From: Neodiprion pinetum | Taxonomy: Eukaryota; Arthropoda; Insecta; Hymenoptera; Diprionidae | DNA: 64,000 bases | Direction of reading: 5' to 3' | Assembly: GCF_021155775.2 (NCBI RefSeq) | Contig: NC_060237.1 | Coordinates: forward strand, 16,018,970-16,082,969 | Part shown: piece after piece, positions 48,721 through 58,975 of the stretch | How the letters are laid out: the number at the start of each line of letters is the position of its first letter | Position numbering within the stretch: the first letter of the stretch is position 1 | The notes under the pieces: generated by a model | Seen by the model: only the letters and a program-made list of their open reading frames with translations | Told to the model about the DNA's origin: nothing | The model's database searches: none | Made by a program: the position numbers and the translations under genes

Positions 48721-49732
48721 GATCTAAAACTATTAATCCCTTTTAGGTCAGAGAAAACTCAGTGTGCATAAAGACACGTTGATGTGATGCACTATTGCGT
48801 CAATGCCATCGAAGCGGTTGATTACCTACAGATTATAAAGTGCTCTGTTACAGAAAAATCGTGTGTAACACATTTCTGTGTATTACCATTGTCGTTATTT
48901 ATTATTAACTTATCTGTAGGTGAAAACTTGCAGCAGACTGAATTTCAGGATGAATCCGATCGGCCCACCACAGTGAATGTAACCAAATTACATGATCACC
49001 TACACATTTGTACCTGATTTGCATGCTCAGATATGTACATCTTTTTCAGTTTCTTTTGATTGTGCTTGTAACATTTTCTTCATGCGAATGGATTGAGGAT
49101 TGATACTACTAATTATATTACGGTTGTGGTTTATCGCACGCAACTCTATTAAAATGCCTTAACGTTTGCAAGGAATGTTTTGTTCTCCATATTTTCGAAT
49201 AAAGTTTTTACTCACCCAATTCGATATAATTTGATTCAAAACTTTTTTCACATGTCTTAAGCTCTACTTTGATGATCAATAGATGGTAAATTGTTTCTCT
49301 TACGGTTGAATTTGTGTTATAGAAATTTTTGAATAATCCGTATGGAATTCAGCCCACCATAGGATAAAGGATAATGGACGGAAACTTCTCAGAATTGAGG
49401 ACTTCTTTTGAACATACAGAAAAATGACGCTTAAATACAAGTTTTTCGTCATATTATTCAATGATCTTTTACACCATATAATTGTAAATGATAATATACT
49501 TTAGAAAAAATGATTTGTTCTTTATTTAATGTATTAAACATTATTTTACTCGTCAAAAACTTTTTTGTGTGACGAATATATCGTTAGATCTAAATAGCAT
49601 TTATTACGCAGCTCAAATCTAGCGAGCATTTTGTGCCAACTTTCTGTACAAGATGCCGAAAATTCAATTGTTCAATTGGACGCACGAGCTTACACGTAGA
49701 GTATACGGTAATATCCAATCCAGTGTATATAT
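48721..49732. other. AT-rich stretch between THAP gene and retrotransposon
   Basis: Contains a short possible 3' exon (about 48920-49018, GENLQQTEFQDESDRPTT, stop at 49016-49018, perhaps the tail of the THAP gene) and an AATAAAG at 49198. Nothing else recognised. Confidence 0.4.
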
Positions 49733-50016
49733 TGTTACAAAGGGTGAAATCACCCGTTTTGCCCCCTCTTTAATGATCTAGTAGTCAGCATAGATAAAAG
49801 ACGTTTATAAACCTCTTATGTCTTTCAAAAGAATAAGGTTGCTGCGTCAACCAACATTATTGCAAAAACAGTCTTGTTTCAGACTTTAAACGAGAAACAC
49901 ATATCTTGCATTGAAGCATTTTTCACAACATTTTATTCACGCTCTTGATTTCTTTTGACTTGATAATTAAACTCGCGGATCCATATTTATTTTCCGTAAC
50001 GTCAAAGTACGTTACA
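49733..50016 (+). repeat. 5' LTR of Ty3/gypsy element 1
   Basis: A 284-bp repeat TGTTACAAAGGG..GTACGTTACA with a hairpin GGGTGAAATCACCC near its start and TTTATAAAC as a possible TATA box. It differs from the 3' LTR (57351-57633) at about eight positions, so roughly 97% identity. No clear target duplication flanks the pair. Confidence 0.95.
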
Positions 50017-50017
50017 T

Positions 50018-50036
50018 TGGTGTCAGAAGCGGGATC
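50018..50036 (+). other. Primer binding site
   Basis: TGGTGTCAGAAGCGGGATC begins two bases after the 5' LTR. It is complementary to the usual 3' end of insect leucine tRNAs (..TTCTGACACCA). The same site follows the LTR of element 2. Confidence 0.7.
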
Positions 50037-50084
50037 TTGAGTTTCTTTTCAATTAAGTCAATTCAGTGCGTGAAATAAACTATA

Positions 50085-51589
50085 AGCAACAGTCGTTTGA
50101 CACGTTCTCGTCGTCGGGAAAGTGGCGGAGAGGAACATTCCATCACGGAAAATCCGCGAGTTCCCGAGACAATTTGTGCACCTTTAGTGGACTCTTGACC
50201 TGTCCCTACGATGGTCTCAGCCTCACAAATCGACCTACTAAAGATTATGAGCCAACAACAAGAAGCAGCCGAACGACATCAACGGCAGCTTCTGGATGCG
50301 GCTAGTCAACAACAACAACAACTTGTCCAGTTGCTTCAAGAACAACGAGAGCAGCGAGAAAGGGAGCTTGCCTCTCAGTTGGAGCAGCGATGGCTAGATA
50401 GAGAAGCTCAAGAGCGTTCCGAGACTAGTCTTCATAAACTACTCCGGACGACTGTGGCAGCTCTTCAGGCTGTTCATCAGGTGAATGGCTCAGGAGAACC
50501 GGCTGTCACCCCTCGAGGTTCCAGAGTTGTCACTCCGCTTCCCTCTCCTGTTCCCTCTCCTGTTCCCGTTCCTGCTGTTCAGGAGGTCCAACATCCAGGA
50601 CGATCCCAGGACGTTCCTAACTCAACGTCTGTGCCTTTTATTGAGGGAATAGATGAATCCCCAATTAGTAGAGTAACAGTTAATAATGAGGTTGACTTTT
50701 CCGAGCCTTTGCCTCACGTTCAGCCTCGTTATTCCCATTTAAGCCAATTAAATAATACAAGATTTCCTGGGGTTGCTTCTCAAATTAACGAGAAACCTTT
50801 TTATCCTTTGAAACCGCCAATTTTCGATGGAAAGATTCCGTGGGCAGATTATAAACGCCAGTTTAATACGATTGCAAAACATGACCAGTGGGACTCCGCC
50901 ATGAGGGCCCACGGTCTTGCCTCTTGTCTTCGAACGCGGGCTTTGAATGTTTTGAAGGCATTGTCTGAGAAAGAAATTTCCGACTATGAGAAACTTAGCT
51001 CTGCACTTAAGTTGAGATACGGTAATGACCACTGGACGAAACTGTACACGGCTCAATCACAGACTAGAAGACAAGGACGAGACGAAGGCCTCGCGTCTCT
51101 TAGTCAAGATATTGAACGGCTTTCTCGTATAGCTTTGCCAGATCACGAGCCGTCTCGTAATTTATTAGCAACACAAGCTTTCTTGAATGCAATCAATGAT
51201 CCAGAAATTAAAATGGCCGTTGGGACATCGGGTCTCACTTCTCTGCGGGAGGCAACGGCCAAAGCCCTCGAAGTGGAGGCAATGAGGAAACAATATTTTG
51301 GGTTGAACAAGCTTCGTCGGATTTCGGTGTCCGAAGAACCTCAGAAAGACGAAGTTTTGAACACTCGGAGGAGCCAAAACCTCAAAATTATAGAAATCAA
51401 GATAACAATAGTAATTTTAAACCAAGAAATCGAGGTTCTTTTCAAAACCAGAAAAACAAGCGTGTAATTAGGAACGCGGTCATGACGAGTCAAACCGGCT
51501 TGACCTGTATATTTTGTAAAAAAATAGGCAATGACGCCAATCATTGTTTTCTAATTAAAAAAATTGGTAGAGAACCGATGCAAGGCTAG
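50085..51589 (+). pseudogene. gag of element 1, start lost and frameshifted
   Basis: Closely related to the intact gag of element 2. The start codon position there (ATGAGTAGC) reads ATAAGCAAC here, and an in-frame TGA follows near 50189. The open part runs from an internal ATG at 50211: a Gln-rich coiled coil, a proline-rich VPSPVPVP stretch and the Gag body (FDGKIPWADYKRQF). The frame is lost near 51340. The nucleocapsid knuckle in the shifted frame reads CIFCKKIGNDANHC, with the zinc-binding His replaced by Asn. Non-functional. Confidence 0.85.
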
Positions 51590-51683
51590 AATCCAAACTC
51601 TTATAACTGGCGTAAGAAAAATATTAAAATAGGGGAAGCAAATCCTCAATCGAGTTCTTCAACAGAGACTCACCCAAAAAACT

Positions 51684-53203
51684 AATTCCAGATGATTTGT
51701 CGGGGCGAAAATCATCGCAGATTGTTAGAAGTGAAAGCCCTCTTGGAGAACAGTTTTTAATCAGATGTCTACGACAGTCTGGTCTTTACGCGCGCGGTAC
51801 TGTAAATGGCGTCGATTGTCTATGGGTAATAGACACCGGCGCGGAAGTAACCGTAGTTCGATCGGATCTCTTTAAATCCGATGACCAGATTGTTCCCTCT
51901 TTTTCTCCGAACGGCCACTGGAGAGACGACCCCGGTTTTGAGACAGGTTACTGTCCAAATTAACCTTTTTGGGTGTATCGACTCTCCACATAAGGTTTTT
52001 ATAGCAGATATGGAGAATGAAGGTATTTTGGAAATAGACTTTCTTACAGCTCATAACTGTGTTATCTCGACTAAGAGAAATTCACTAGCTTCGAACACTC
52101 GCGAAATAACTCTTTGTACAAATCGAAATAGAATTTACTGGACTCCTCCTAGAATTCGGAAAATAGAACTTTCAGAGGATGATTTGCAACAACATTTCCC
52201 TTCACATTTACGGAGCCTTGTTGAGAAATCTTCGATATCGTTAAATTCAGCTCAGGTAGAATCGTTTAAATCTCTTTTGCTAGGATTTATGGATTCTTTC
52301 GCCAAAGATAGTGGTGATAAGGGCCGATGTACTTCTGTCAAGCACAAGATCGACGTTGGAGAGAGTTCACCAATAAAACAAGCTCCTCGAAGACTCGCTC
52401 TCAACGCCCGAGAAGAGGTGAAGAAGCTTGTGGAAGACATGCTAAAGAACGATGTGATTGAACTATCGTCTGGTCCCTGGGCCTCACCAATCGTCCTTCT
52501 TAACAAAAAGGACGGATCCAAACGATTTTGTATCGATTACAGGAAGCTGAACGATATAACGAAGAAAGATTCTTACCCTCTACCCAGAATCGACGAGACA
52601 CTCGACCTGATAGCTGGTGCAACTTGGTTCAGCACCATAGATCTTCAGAGCGGATACTGGCAGGTCGAAATGGATCCTCTAGATAAAGAAAAAACAGCTT
52701 TTGTTACGGGTTTAGGAGGATTATGGCAGTTCAAGGTTATGCCGTTTAGTTTGAGTAATGCTCCGGCTACCTTTGAACGAATGATGGAGGCTGTTCTCCA
52801 TGGGCTCACTGGCAAAATATGCCTCGTTTATTTGGACGATATGATCGTTTTTGGCAAGAACTTTGAAGAAGAAGTACGAAATCTCAGACAAGTTTTCGCT
52901 AGGCTGAAGCAAGCAGGTCTGAAAATGAGCCCGAAAAAATGCCATCTGTTCCAGAAAGAAGTAGGCTTCCTCGGACATATCGTTTCAGCACAAGGTGTGA
53001 AGACCGACCCATCCAAAATAGAGAAGGTTTCTTCTTGGCCGACACCTAAGAATAAAGAACAAATTCAAAGCTTTTTAGGCCTTTGTACGTATTACAGAAG
53101 ATTTGTAAAAGGTTTCGCTAGTATAGCTAAACCTCTCCATCACTTGACCGGAATCAAGATTCCTTTTGACTGGACCCCGGAATGCGAAGAGGCTTTCAAG
53201 TAA
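51684..53203 (+). pseudogene. pol of element 1: protease and reverse transcriptase
   Basis: Aspartic protease with WVIDTGAEVTVV (near 51830), then a frame change around 51895. Reverse transcriptase follows in a 440-codon frame: KRFCIDYRKLN, WFSTIDLQSGYWQ, TAFVTGLGG, FSLSNAPATF and the catalytic YLDD (near 52830), ending with the connection FLGLCTYYRRF. A TAA at 53201-53203 replaces an expected Gln codon just before RNase H. The motif set and LTR structure place it in Ty3/gypsy. Confidence 0.92.
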
Positions 53204-53644
53204 ATGAAAGAAAATCTTAATTCTTCGCCGATTTTAGCTTATCCAGAGGTCGAAATTCCTTTTATTTTAGATACGGATGCATCTCTTCCAGGAATAGGCG
53301 GGGTTCTGTCACAAATTCAGGGACGTCAAGAGAGAGTGATAAGCTATTTCAGCAGAGTTTTGAGTAAAACCGAGAGGAATCATTGTGTTACTCGTAGAGA
53401 GCTTTTAGCTGTTGTTAAGACCGTAGTACATTTTCACCATTATTTGTACTGCAGGAGATTTTTGATACGTACAGATCATGCTTCTCTCAGGTGGCTACTT
53501 TCGTTCAAATCTCCCGAAGGTCAGGTAGCTAGATGGTTAAAAAGGCTCGGTCAGTACGATTTTGACATTCGTCATCGAGCAGGAATTCATCATGGAAACG
53601 CCGATGCTCTCTTGAAGACCCTGCGAGGAAATGCCAGAGTGTAA
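53204..53644 (+). pseudogene. pol of element 1: RNase H
   Basis: Continues the reverse transcriptase frame after the TAA. TDASLPGIGGVLSQ (first catalytic Asp), SRVLSKTERNHCVTRRELLAVV (Glu), FLIRTDHASLRWL (Asp) and HRAGIHHGNADALL are typical of Ty3/gypsy RNase H. The frame is lost just before the integrase linker near 53625. Confidence 0.9.
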
Positions 53645-55069
53645 ACAGTGTGCACGATTGGAGAAAAACCGTGACCCCTCTCTTGAAATACGGAAGATTT
53701 CTTTCGAAAATAACCAGCAGGAATGGAGAAAATCGCAACAAGAGGACATCACTTTGAATCAAGTGAAGTCTTGGAAAGAAGCAGAAACTCGCCCGGACTG
53801 GCAGGATATATCTTTAGCCGAGCCAGATTTGCAAATTTATTGGGCCCCAATGGGACTCTATCTTTTTAATTGATGGAATTTCATACCGAAAATGGGAATC
53901 TGCAGACTTGAAAGAAATCAGGTAGCAACTTTTGGTTCCCAGGTCACGAGTTCTGGAGATTCTTGCTCTTGATCATGATTCTCCTGCAGGCGGACACTTC
54001 GCTTCAAATAAAACTTTGGGCAGAATTCGCAGCTTCTACTCTTGGCCCCGTTGCCGGATGGACGTTGACGATTGGTGTCGAAGATGTCGAATCTGCACGG
54101 CAAAGAAAGGACCTCGAGCGAAAGGACAAAGCTCTCTTCAAATTTACAACATGGGAGCTCCATTTGAAAGGCTAGCAATGGATATTCTCGGATCTCCCGA
54201 TAACCCATTGTGGAAATAAATTTGCTTTGGTTATTGCTGATCATTTCACTAAGTGGCCTGAAGTGGTTCCTCTCGCTAATCAAGAAGCCTCCACTGTAGC
54301 ACAGGCATTCGTTGAAAAGTTCATTTGTAGACACGGAGTTCCTCTAGAACTTCATACTGATCAAGGCCGAAATTTTGAGTCAACCTTAATGAAAGAGGTT
54401 ACTCAAATTTCAGTGGTTAGAAAAACTCGTATGACTCCTTTGCATCCGCAATCTGACGGCATGATAGAGCGTCTGAATCGAACCTTGCTACAGTATTTGT
54501 CGTCCTTCGTAGAGCAGAATCAGAGAGACTGGGACTCCTGGATCCCTTTCTTCCTCTTATCTTACAGATCTACGATTCATGAGACGACGAAGCAGACGCC
54601 AGCCCTCATGCTTACTGGAAGAAATCTTCGACTTCCATCAGATTTAGAGAAAGGCCCTGTTCCTGTGCAAAGACAGCATCAAACAGATTATGCCTTTTTA
54701 TCACAACAACGTTTAGAAGAAATTCATCACTTTGCTAGGAATAGAATTTCTATGGCTTCAGATAAATTGAAAACTCGTTATGATATTCGAGCCAGAGATT
54801 TGAAATTTAATCCTGGAGATTCTGTCTGGCTCTTTCAACCTCGAAGACAGAAAGGACGATGTCCAAAGCTACAAAGAAATTGGGAAGGCCCTTACTCAGT
54901 GGTTAACCAGATAAATGATGTTGTTTATAGAATCCGAAGATCTCCTCATTCGCGTCAGAAAGTGGTTCACTTGGACCGTCTTGCTCCTTTTGAAGAGGAT
55001 CAACCTGGAACAGTCTCTCCAAGACCAGGAACATCCTTCGAGGTCAGATCTTCAAACGAACACCCTTGA
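53631..55069 (+). pseudogene. pol of element 1: integrase
   Basis: The linker is in one frame to 53873, then frame breaks follow near 53870-53930. A His2Cys2 zinc motif (HDSPAGGHF..CRRCRIC) lies in 53932-54219, another break near 54212, then the catalytic core and C terminus in 54227-55069. The core shows MDILG, HTDQG and IERLNR for the D,D,E triad. The C terminus has a GPY/F-type module (NWEGPYSVVNQI..VVHLDRL). It stops at TGA 55067-55069, in the same frame as the kinase downstream. Confidence 0.9.
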
Positions 55070-55078
55070 CGACTGTGA

Positions 55079-55777
55079 TCGATTTGGCCTTGTTTACAGT
55101 CAGTCATCGATTGGGAGAAGAATTTACCTTTCGGAATTCATTTGAGTAAAACTCGACCGCTTACGATTATTATTGAAGGAAATATCGGATGCGGAAAAAC
55201 AACTTTCACCAAAAGGTTTTTAGCAGATCGCCAGGTCTGCACACTTTTAGAACCTCTTGAGGAATATCGAGATGTAGCTGGAATTAATCTTCTAGATTTG
55301 ATGTATTAGGACCCAGATCGTTATTGCTATTATTTTCAGCATTTCGCTCAAATGGTTATGTTAGACAGACATCTGCAGACGACTTCATTGCCTGTAAAGG
55401 TGATGGAAAGATCGATATTCAGTAGCAATTGTTTCGTAGAAGCTCGTCGAAGGTTAGGTAATTTTCGCGACTTCGAATCTCATTTATTGATGAAAAATTG
55501 TGATCTTCTCATTCGCTCGTCTGAGCTCAGAGTAGATTTGATTGTTTATTTGCGAGTTTCCCCAGAAACTTCTTTTGCTCGAGTTAGTTCCCGTTCTCGT
55601 GAGGAGGAATCGAGTATTTCTTTAGAACTACTCAGAACTATTCATGAGGTTCATGAAGATTGGCTAGTAAAACAAACCTTTTCTTATTTATCGGCTCCTG
55701 TCTTGGTTATAATTGCAGAAGCTACGGCCGATCAAGTTTTTAAAGATTTTCGTACTTCTATGATGTGCGGGGGTTAA
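55079..55777 (+). pseudogene. Deoxynucleoside kinase (TK2/dNK-like) carried by retrotransposon 1
   Basis: An open frame in register with integrase, separated from it by two TGA codons. P-loop EGNIGCGKTTFTKRF (near 55175), EPLEEYRDVAG and LLDLMY, FQHFAQMVMLDRH (the substrate-binding Gln region), MERSIFSS (the ERS motif with the catalytic Glu), DLIVYLRVSPE, the Arg-rich lid RSREEESS, and IHEVHEDWLVK near the C terminus. This order is that of Drosophila dNK and mitochondrial TK2, which phosphorylate deoxynucleosides. A TAG at 55307-55309 interrupts the copy between LMY and DPDR. No ATG at the N terminus; TTGTTTACAG ending at 55099 looks like a splice acceptor, so a spliced subgenomic mRNA is possible. 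It sits where insect errantiviruses keep env. Confidence 0.88.
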
Positions 55778-55843
55778 TTCAGACTTGAATAATGAAGAAG
55801 TATTCTTTATTAAGAGAAAGACGAAAAACAAAGTTTAATTTTC

Positions 55844-55849
55844 TTTATT
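55844..55849 (-). terminator. Polyadenylation signal of antisense gene
   Basis: AATAAA on the minus strand, 66 bases past the stop codon of the antisense cysteine-rich gene. Confidence 0.5.
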
Positions 55850-55914
55850 AAAACAAGATAAAAAAAAAAAGGAGCGAATGATGAAAATGGGAGGTTACAT
55901 ATAAAAAAAAAAAA

Positions 55915-56370
55915 TCAAGCTTCAAAAATTTGTTTTGCTATAATCTTAAGAGCAGACTTAACTTCTGCGCAATCGTTGCAACCTTTGGTAGATCTTGTTA
56001 CAAAAAATTTCTTTCTGCATTCGCGGCAAGCTTTGCTTTCTCCCGCGAAGGTCAAATACGTCTTTTTGTGTTCATGGAAGTTCTTCATGTCTGCGCTGAA
56101 ATAAATCAGACACGGGGAACTTACATATTTTTAACTAAAAATTTGCGTGAGAACTTACCGAGTAACCCAACAGTTTAAGCACACTAGCCCCATTTTGTGC
56201 TTTTCTCTGATGGTCTCACCTCGACCACATTTTAGAGTCCTCCATTGGTTTTCGAAATAAATTTTAAATTCTTGCTGCGTCATATTTTTGACGTTCTCCC
56301 ACGAATAGTTCGAAGTGATTACACCCGCAATGATGGAAGCAGAAACGGGGGGAGTCTTTATGATTGACAT
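55915..56370 (-). CDS. Spliced antisense cysteine-rich gene inside retrotransposon 1
   Basis: Exon 1 56370-56159 starts ATG (MSIIKTPPVSAS) and ends before GTAAGT. A 63-base intron ends TTTATTTCAG; exon 2 56095-55915 ends in TGA. The exons join in phase (212 + 181 = 393 bases) to give 130 residues without a stop. The protein has three CxxC pairs (CLNC, CREC, CNDC) plus a further Cys, suggesting zinc-ribbon folding, and many Lys/Arg. I do not recognise the family. It runs convergent to the kinase, against the direction of retrotransposon transcription. It has its own TATA box, TCAGT initiator and AATAAA, so it looks like an independent gene carried as cargo. In full-length genomic RNA the intron is in reverse orientation and would not be spliced out. 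Confidence 0.65.
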
Positions 56371-56378
56371 TTTGTTCA

Positions 56379-56416
56379 ACTGACTAAGACTGTCTTCGAT
56401 GAGGACTTTTCTTATA
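56379..56416 (-). promoter_or_regulatory. TATA box and TCAGT initiator of antisense gene
   Basis: On the minus strand TATAAG (56416-56411) is followed by TCAGT (56383-56379), with A at 56381, 35 bases from the TATA start. The ATG at 56370 is 11 bases further on. The spacing is slightly longer than the usual 30-32. Confidence 0.5.
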
Positions 56417-57337
56417 ATGATTTGTTATTTCTGCGTTGCTAATCAATTTGAAATTTGTTTTCTTCGGTTGTTTCTTTCTAGAAACTTCTTCTCTGGAATC
56501 GAGTTTTGTGTCGGACAGGCTTTGGTTTCTTTTGAAATGTGAATAGTGCCACGATTATTTTTCGAGGTCGATGAGCGGTTGTTTGATTTTCACATTTTAT
56601 TAACCTTAATTGTCAGTTTTTGTGAGCACTTTTTCGGGTTATTCAACACAGCCTTTTCCTCCCAATCTTCCCCGATTCCTGAGGATGACTGGTGCCCTTA
56701 TTTTGGAGGAGGACGCAGAAATGATTCAGATAAGATCGTTTCTCTTCTTTTAAATACATATTTAATCTATTGTGTTCGTGTATTCTCCCAAATTCACATA
56801 GTGAATTTGAATTGTTATACCACCACTCACATTTGTCCTCTAAACTCTAGGGTGTGCTGTTTCTCAAGAAGTCCTGGATTCAGTTACCCATTCCTTTTCC
56901 CTATTTCCTGTGCCGGTTCTCAGAGGGAATCAGCCTTCACGTTGCCTAGGACCCAGAGTTCTTCAATTTATGGTTTCCCGCCTCGTTGAACTCATCTGTG
57001 TTTGATTCACCGGACTATTTTCCCTGAAGAGGAATGAATTTTCTTTTCGATGTCGATCCGGATGATTTTGATGACTTCAAATTCATGAAGATACACAACA
57101 CTAGATAACACTTACCTTTGTAAAAACAAGGCACATAAATTTTTGGAATTATTTTACGCTCAACTATCTGCTCAAGGTTTTCTGTGGTTTACCTTGAGAC
57201 TGTGGGCAAATGCCAGATAGTAAAAAAGGGAGTCCTTAAATTTTTTGAGCCACAGCTCCAACTCACCTTTGAGCACTGACTGCTAGATCGCTTTCATAAT
57301 TATTTTATCTTTTCTGAGTCGGGACGACTCTTTTCCT
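56417..57337 (+). other. 3' untranslated region of retrotransposon 1
   Basis: About 0.9 kb between the antisense gene promoter and the polypurine tract, with a counterpart in element 2 (63330-64000). A plus-strand frame (56546-56989) exists, but its start and phase are not clearly preserved in element 2, so I regard it as non-coding. Confidence 0.5.
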
Positions 57338-57350
57338 CGGGGGGGAGTAG
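57338..57350 (+). other. Polypurine tract
   Basis: The purine run GGGGGGGAGTAG directly abuts the 3' LTR, as expected for plus-strand priming (it ends with a T two bases before the LTR). Confidence 0.6.
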
Positions 57351-57633
57351 TGTTACAAAGGGTGAAATCACCCGTTTTGCCCCCCCTTTAATGATCTAGT
57401 AGTCAGCATAGATAAAAGACGTTCATAAACCTCTTATGTCTTTAAAAAGAATAAGGTTGCTGCGTCAACCAACATTATTGCAAAAACAGTCTTGTTTCAG
57501 ACTTTGAACGAGAAACACATATCTTGCATTAAAGCATTTTCACAACATTTTATTCGCGCTCTTGATTTCTTTTGACTTGATAATTAAACTCGCGGATCCA
57601 TATTTATTTTCCGCAACGTCAAAGTACGTTACA
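57351..57633 (+). repeat. 3' LTR of Ty3/gypsy element 1
   Basis: 283 bases, TGTTACAAAGGG..GTACGTTACA. It matches the 5' LTR with about eight differences, including one indel in a T run. Confidence 0.95.
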
Positions 57634-57651
57634 GTATTATTTATAATTTAC

Positions 57652-58080
57652 CTAGGTATAACTTGAATAAATTGTACTTACGTCCCCGTCAATCGCTCTG
57701 ATTGCAGGTATAATCTGCTCCCTGAGTAGCTGCAAATATCTTTCCCCATTAAGATTTCCTTCGATGAAAAACGGCCCGATAATGTGGCCGTCGACAACAC
57801 CCACCCAAATGTTGACCTTGACAGGGTCCTGTGTTCGATTTGCAAGGAAAACATAGGGATTATGTTGGGACCACGCTCTTGTATTCTGCCTATTCGGCAT
57901 TTCCACTAAAAACACCGTGCTCTCGTCACTGAAGCACACTCTGAGCCCCGTATTTTGATCATAAATGTTCATCGTCTGTTCGCAAAATATGAGGCGTCGT
58001 CCTGCATCGCCAGGCAGAAGCTCTTGGTGTTTCTGCAGCTTGTACGCTTTGTATCCCACCGCACGCAATACATTTATCAT
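57652..58080 (-). pseudogene. Tc1/mariner-like transposase fragment, catalytic part
   Basis: The minus-strand frame starts in the HTH-linker region (VLRAVGYKAYKLQKHQELL) and runs into a DDE_3-type core: RVCFSDESTVF (first Asp), WSQHNPYVFLANRTQDPVKVNIWVGVVDGHIIGPFFIEGNLNGERYL in successive blocks. It stops before the second Asp motif at GAC|GTAAGT, so this may be an exon end; the retrotransposon LTR begins 19 bases further. The third catalytic residue is absent. Remnant or spliced relative of these transposases. Confidence 0.75.
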
Positions 58081-58352
58081 TTACTTTTTTAATAAAAAAA
58101 TGTACAACCCTGTTCTTCATATAGTAGTATTTTTATTGAGTATTGTTCGCGATTGATTTGCGGAAAGATGCAACGATTACATGTCAATAATTCGTCCAGA
58201 TTGAACGCTATATTCATTTGTTCGTCGTTACCATACAGCAACCACAAATCAACAGATGGTTTTGCATTATTACGGCATCTATTCGCGATTGAAGCGTTGT
58301 TTACTTCGGTATGCAATAATTGAATCTGCTTTCCAATTTAGTACTGTCAAAA

Positions 58353-58856
58353 ATGCCGAATTGTAAATTCAGTGTTGAAGAAAAAGTGGCGATTTTGAGA
58401 CAACGTTACGAGGCAGCGAGTTATCGACTCATTTCGTACCATTTCGCGGCATCGTACCCAGATTGCCCGATCCCATCGCATAATACGATACGTAAAATTG
58501 TATTACGGTTCGAACAAAAAGGAAGTGTCGATGGAAGAACAGTAAAGGTATCGCAGCCGAACAGAAACACAAGTTATGAGACAAAATTAGCGATATGTTT
58601 GTGTGCCGAAGAAGATCCGGTGAAACCTGCAAGCCGTATCGCTCAAGAGATAGGAATTTCAAAATCTTCGGTGATGAATGTATTGCGTGCGGTGAGATAC
58701 AAAGCGTACAGGCGTACAATCACGGCACGTTTCAAATCATTGTTTTATTTAGTGCAATACGAAATTAAAAGTGCTATTATGAGCCACACTATCATCAAAT
58801 GTGGATTTCAGAATTTCCATGCAGAATTCTTTCGCAGAAAATTTGTCGAAAGGTAA
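58353..58856 (+). pseudogene. Tc1/mariner-like transposase fragment, N-terminal HTH part
   Basis: ATG at 58353 opens MPNCKFSVEEKVAILRQRYEA, the DUF4817-type helix-turn-helix start common in insect mariner-like proteins, then a second HTH (PASRIAQEIGISKSSVMNVLRAVRYKAY). Homology stops after KAY near 58715, and the rest (to TAA, with a GTAAGT donor at its end) is unrelated. The last 37 bases of homology duplicate, in inverted orientation, the start of the neighbouring catalytic fragment (58044-58080), so the two halves lie head to head. Confidence 0.7.
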
Positions 58857-58975
58857 GTTAATGCACGAAACATATGAGATATTCTTTCAAATTCATTTTA
58901 ATTTTTACTACGTATTTGTTTTTAGGATTATCGTAGTACTAACAATACGATGATCAATTAATTAAACATTTCTAG

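Larger units (their letters stand above)
49733..57633 (+). mobile_element. Ty3/gypsy retrotransposon 1 with kinase and antisense gene cargo
   Basis: A 7.9-kb element: LTR, primer binding site, gag, pol (protease, reverse transcriptase, RNase H, integrase), a deoxynucleoside kinase, an antisense cysteine-rich gene, polypurine tract, LTR. Gag and pol carry several stops and frame changes, so it is not autonomous. It appears to sit in the intron or edge of a mariner-like gene fragment at its right side. Confidence 0.92.

Noticed and set aside
56546..56989. 147-codon frame near the 3' end of retrotransposon 1 as an env gene
   Set aside because: No signal peptide plus fusion peptide plus anchor arrangement, and the phase is not clearly preserved in element 2.
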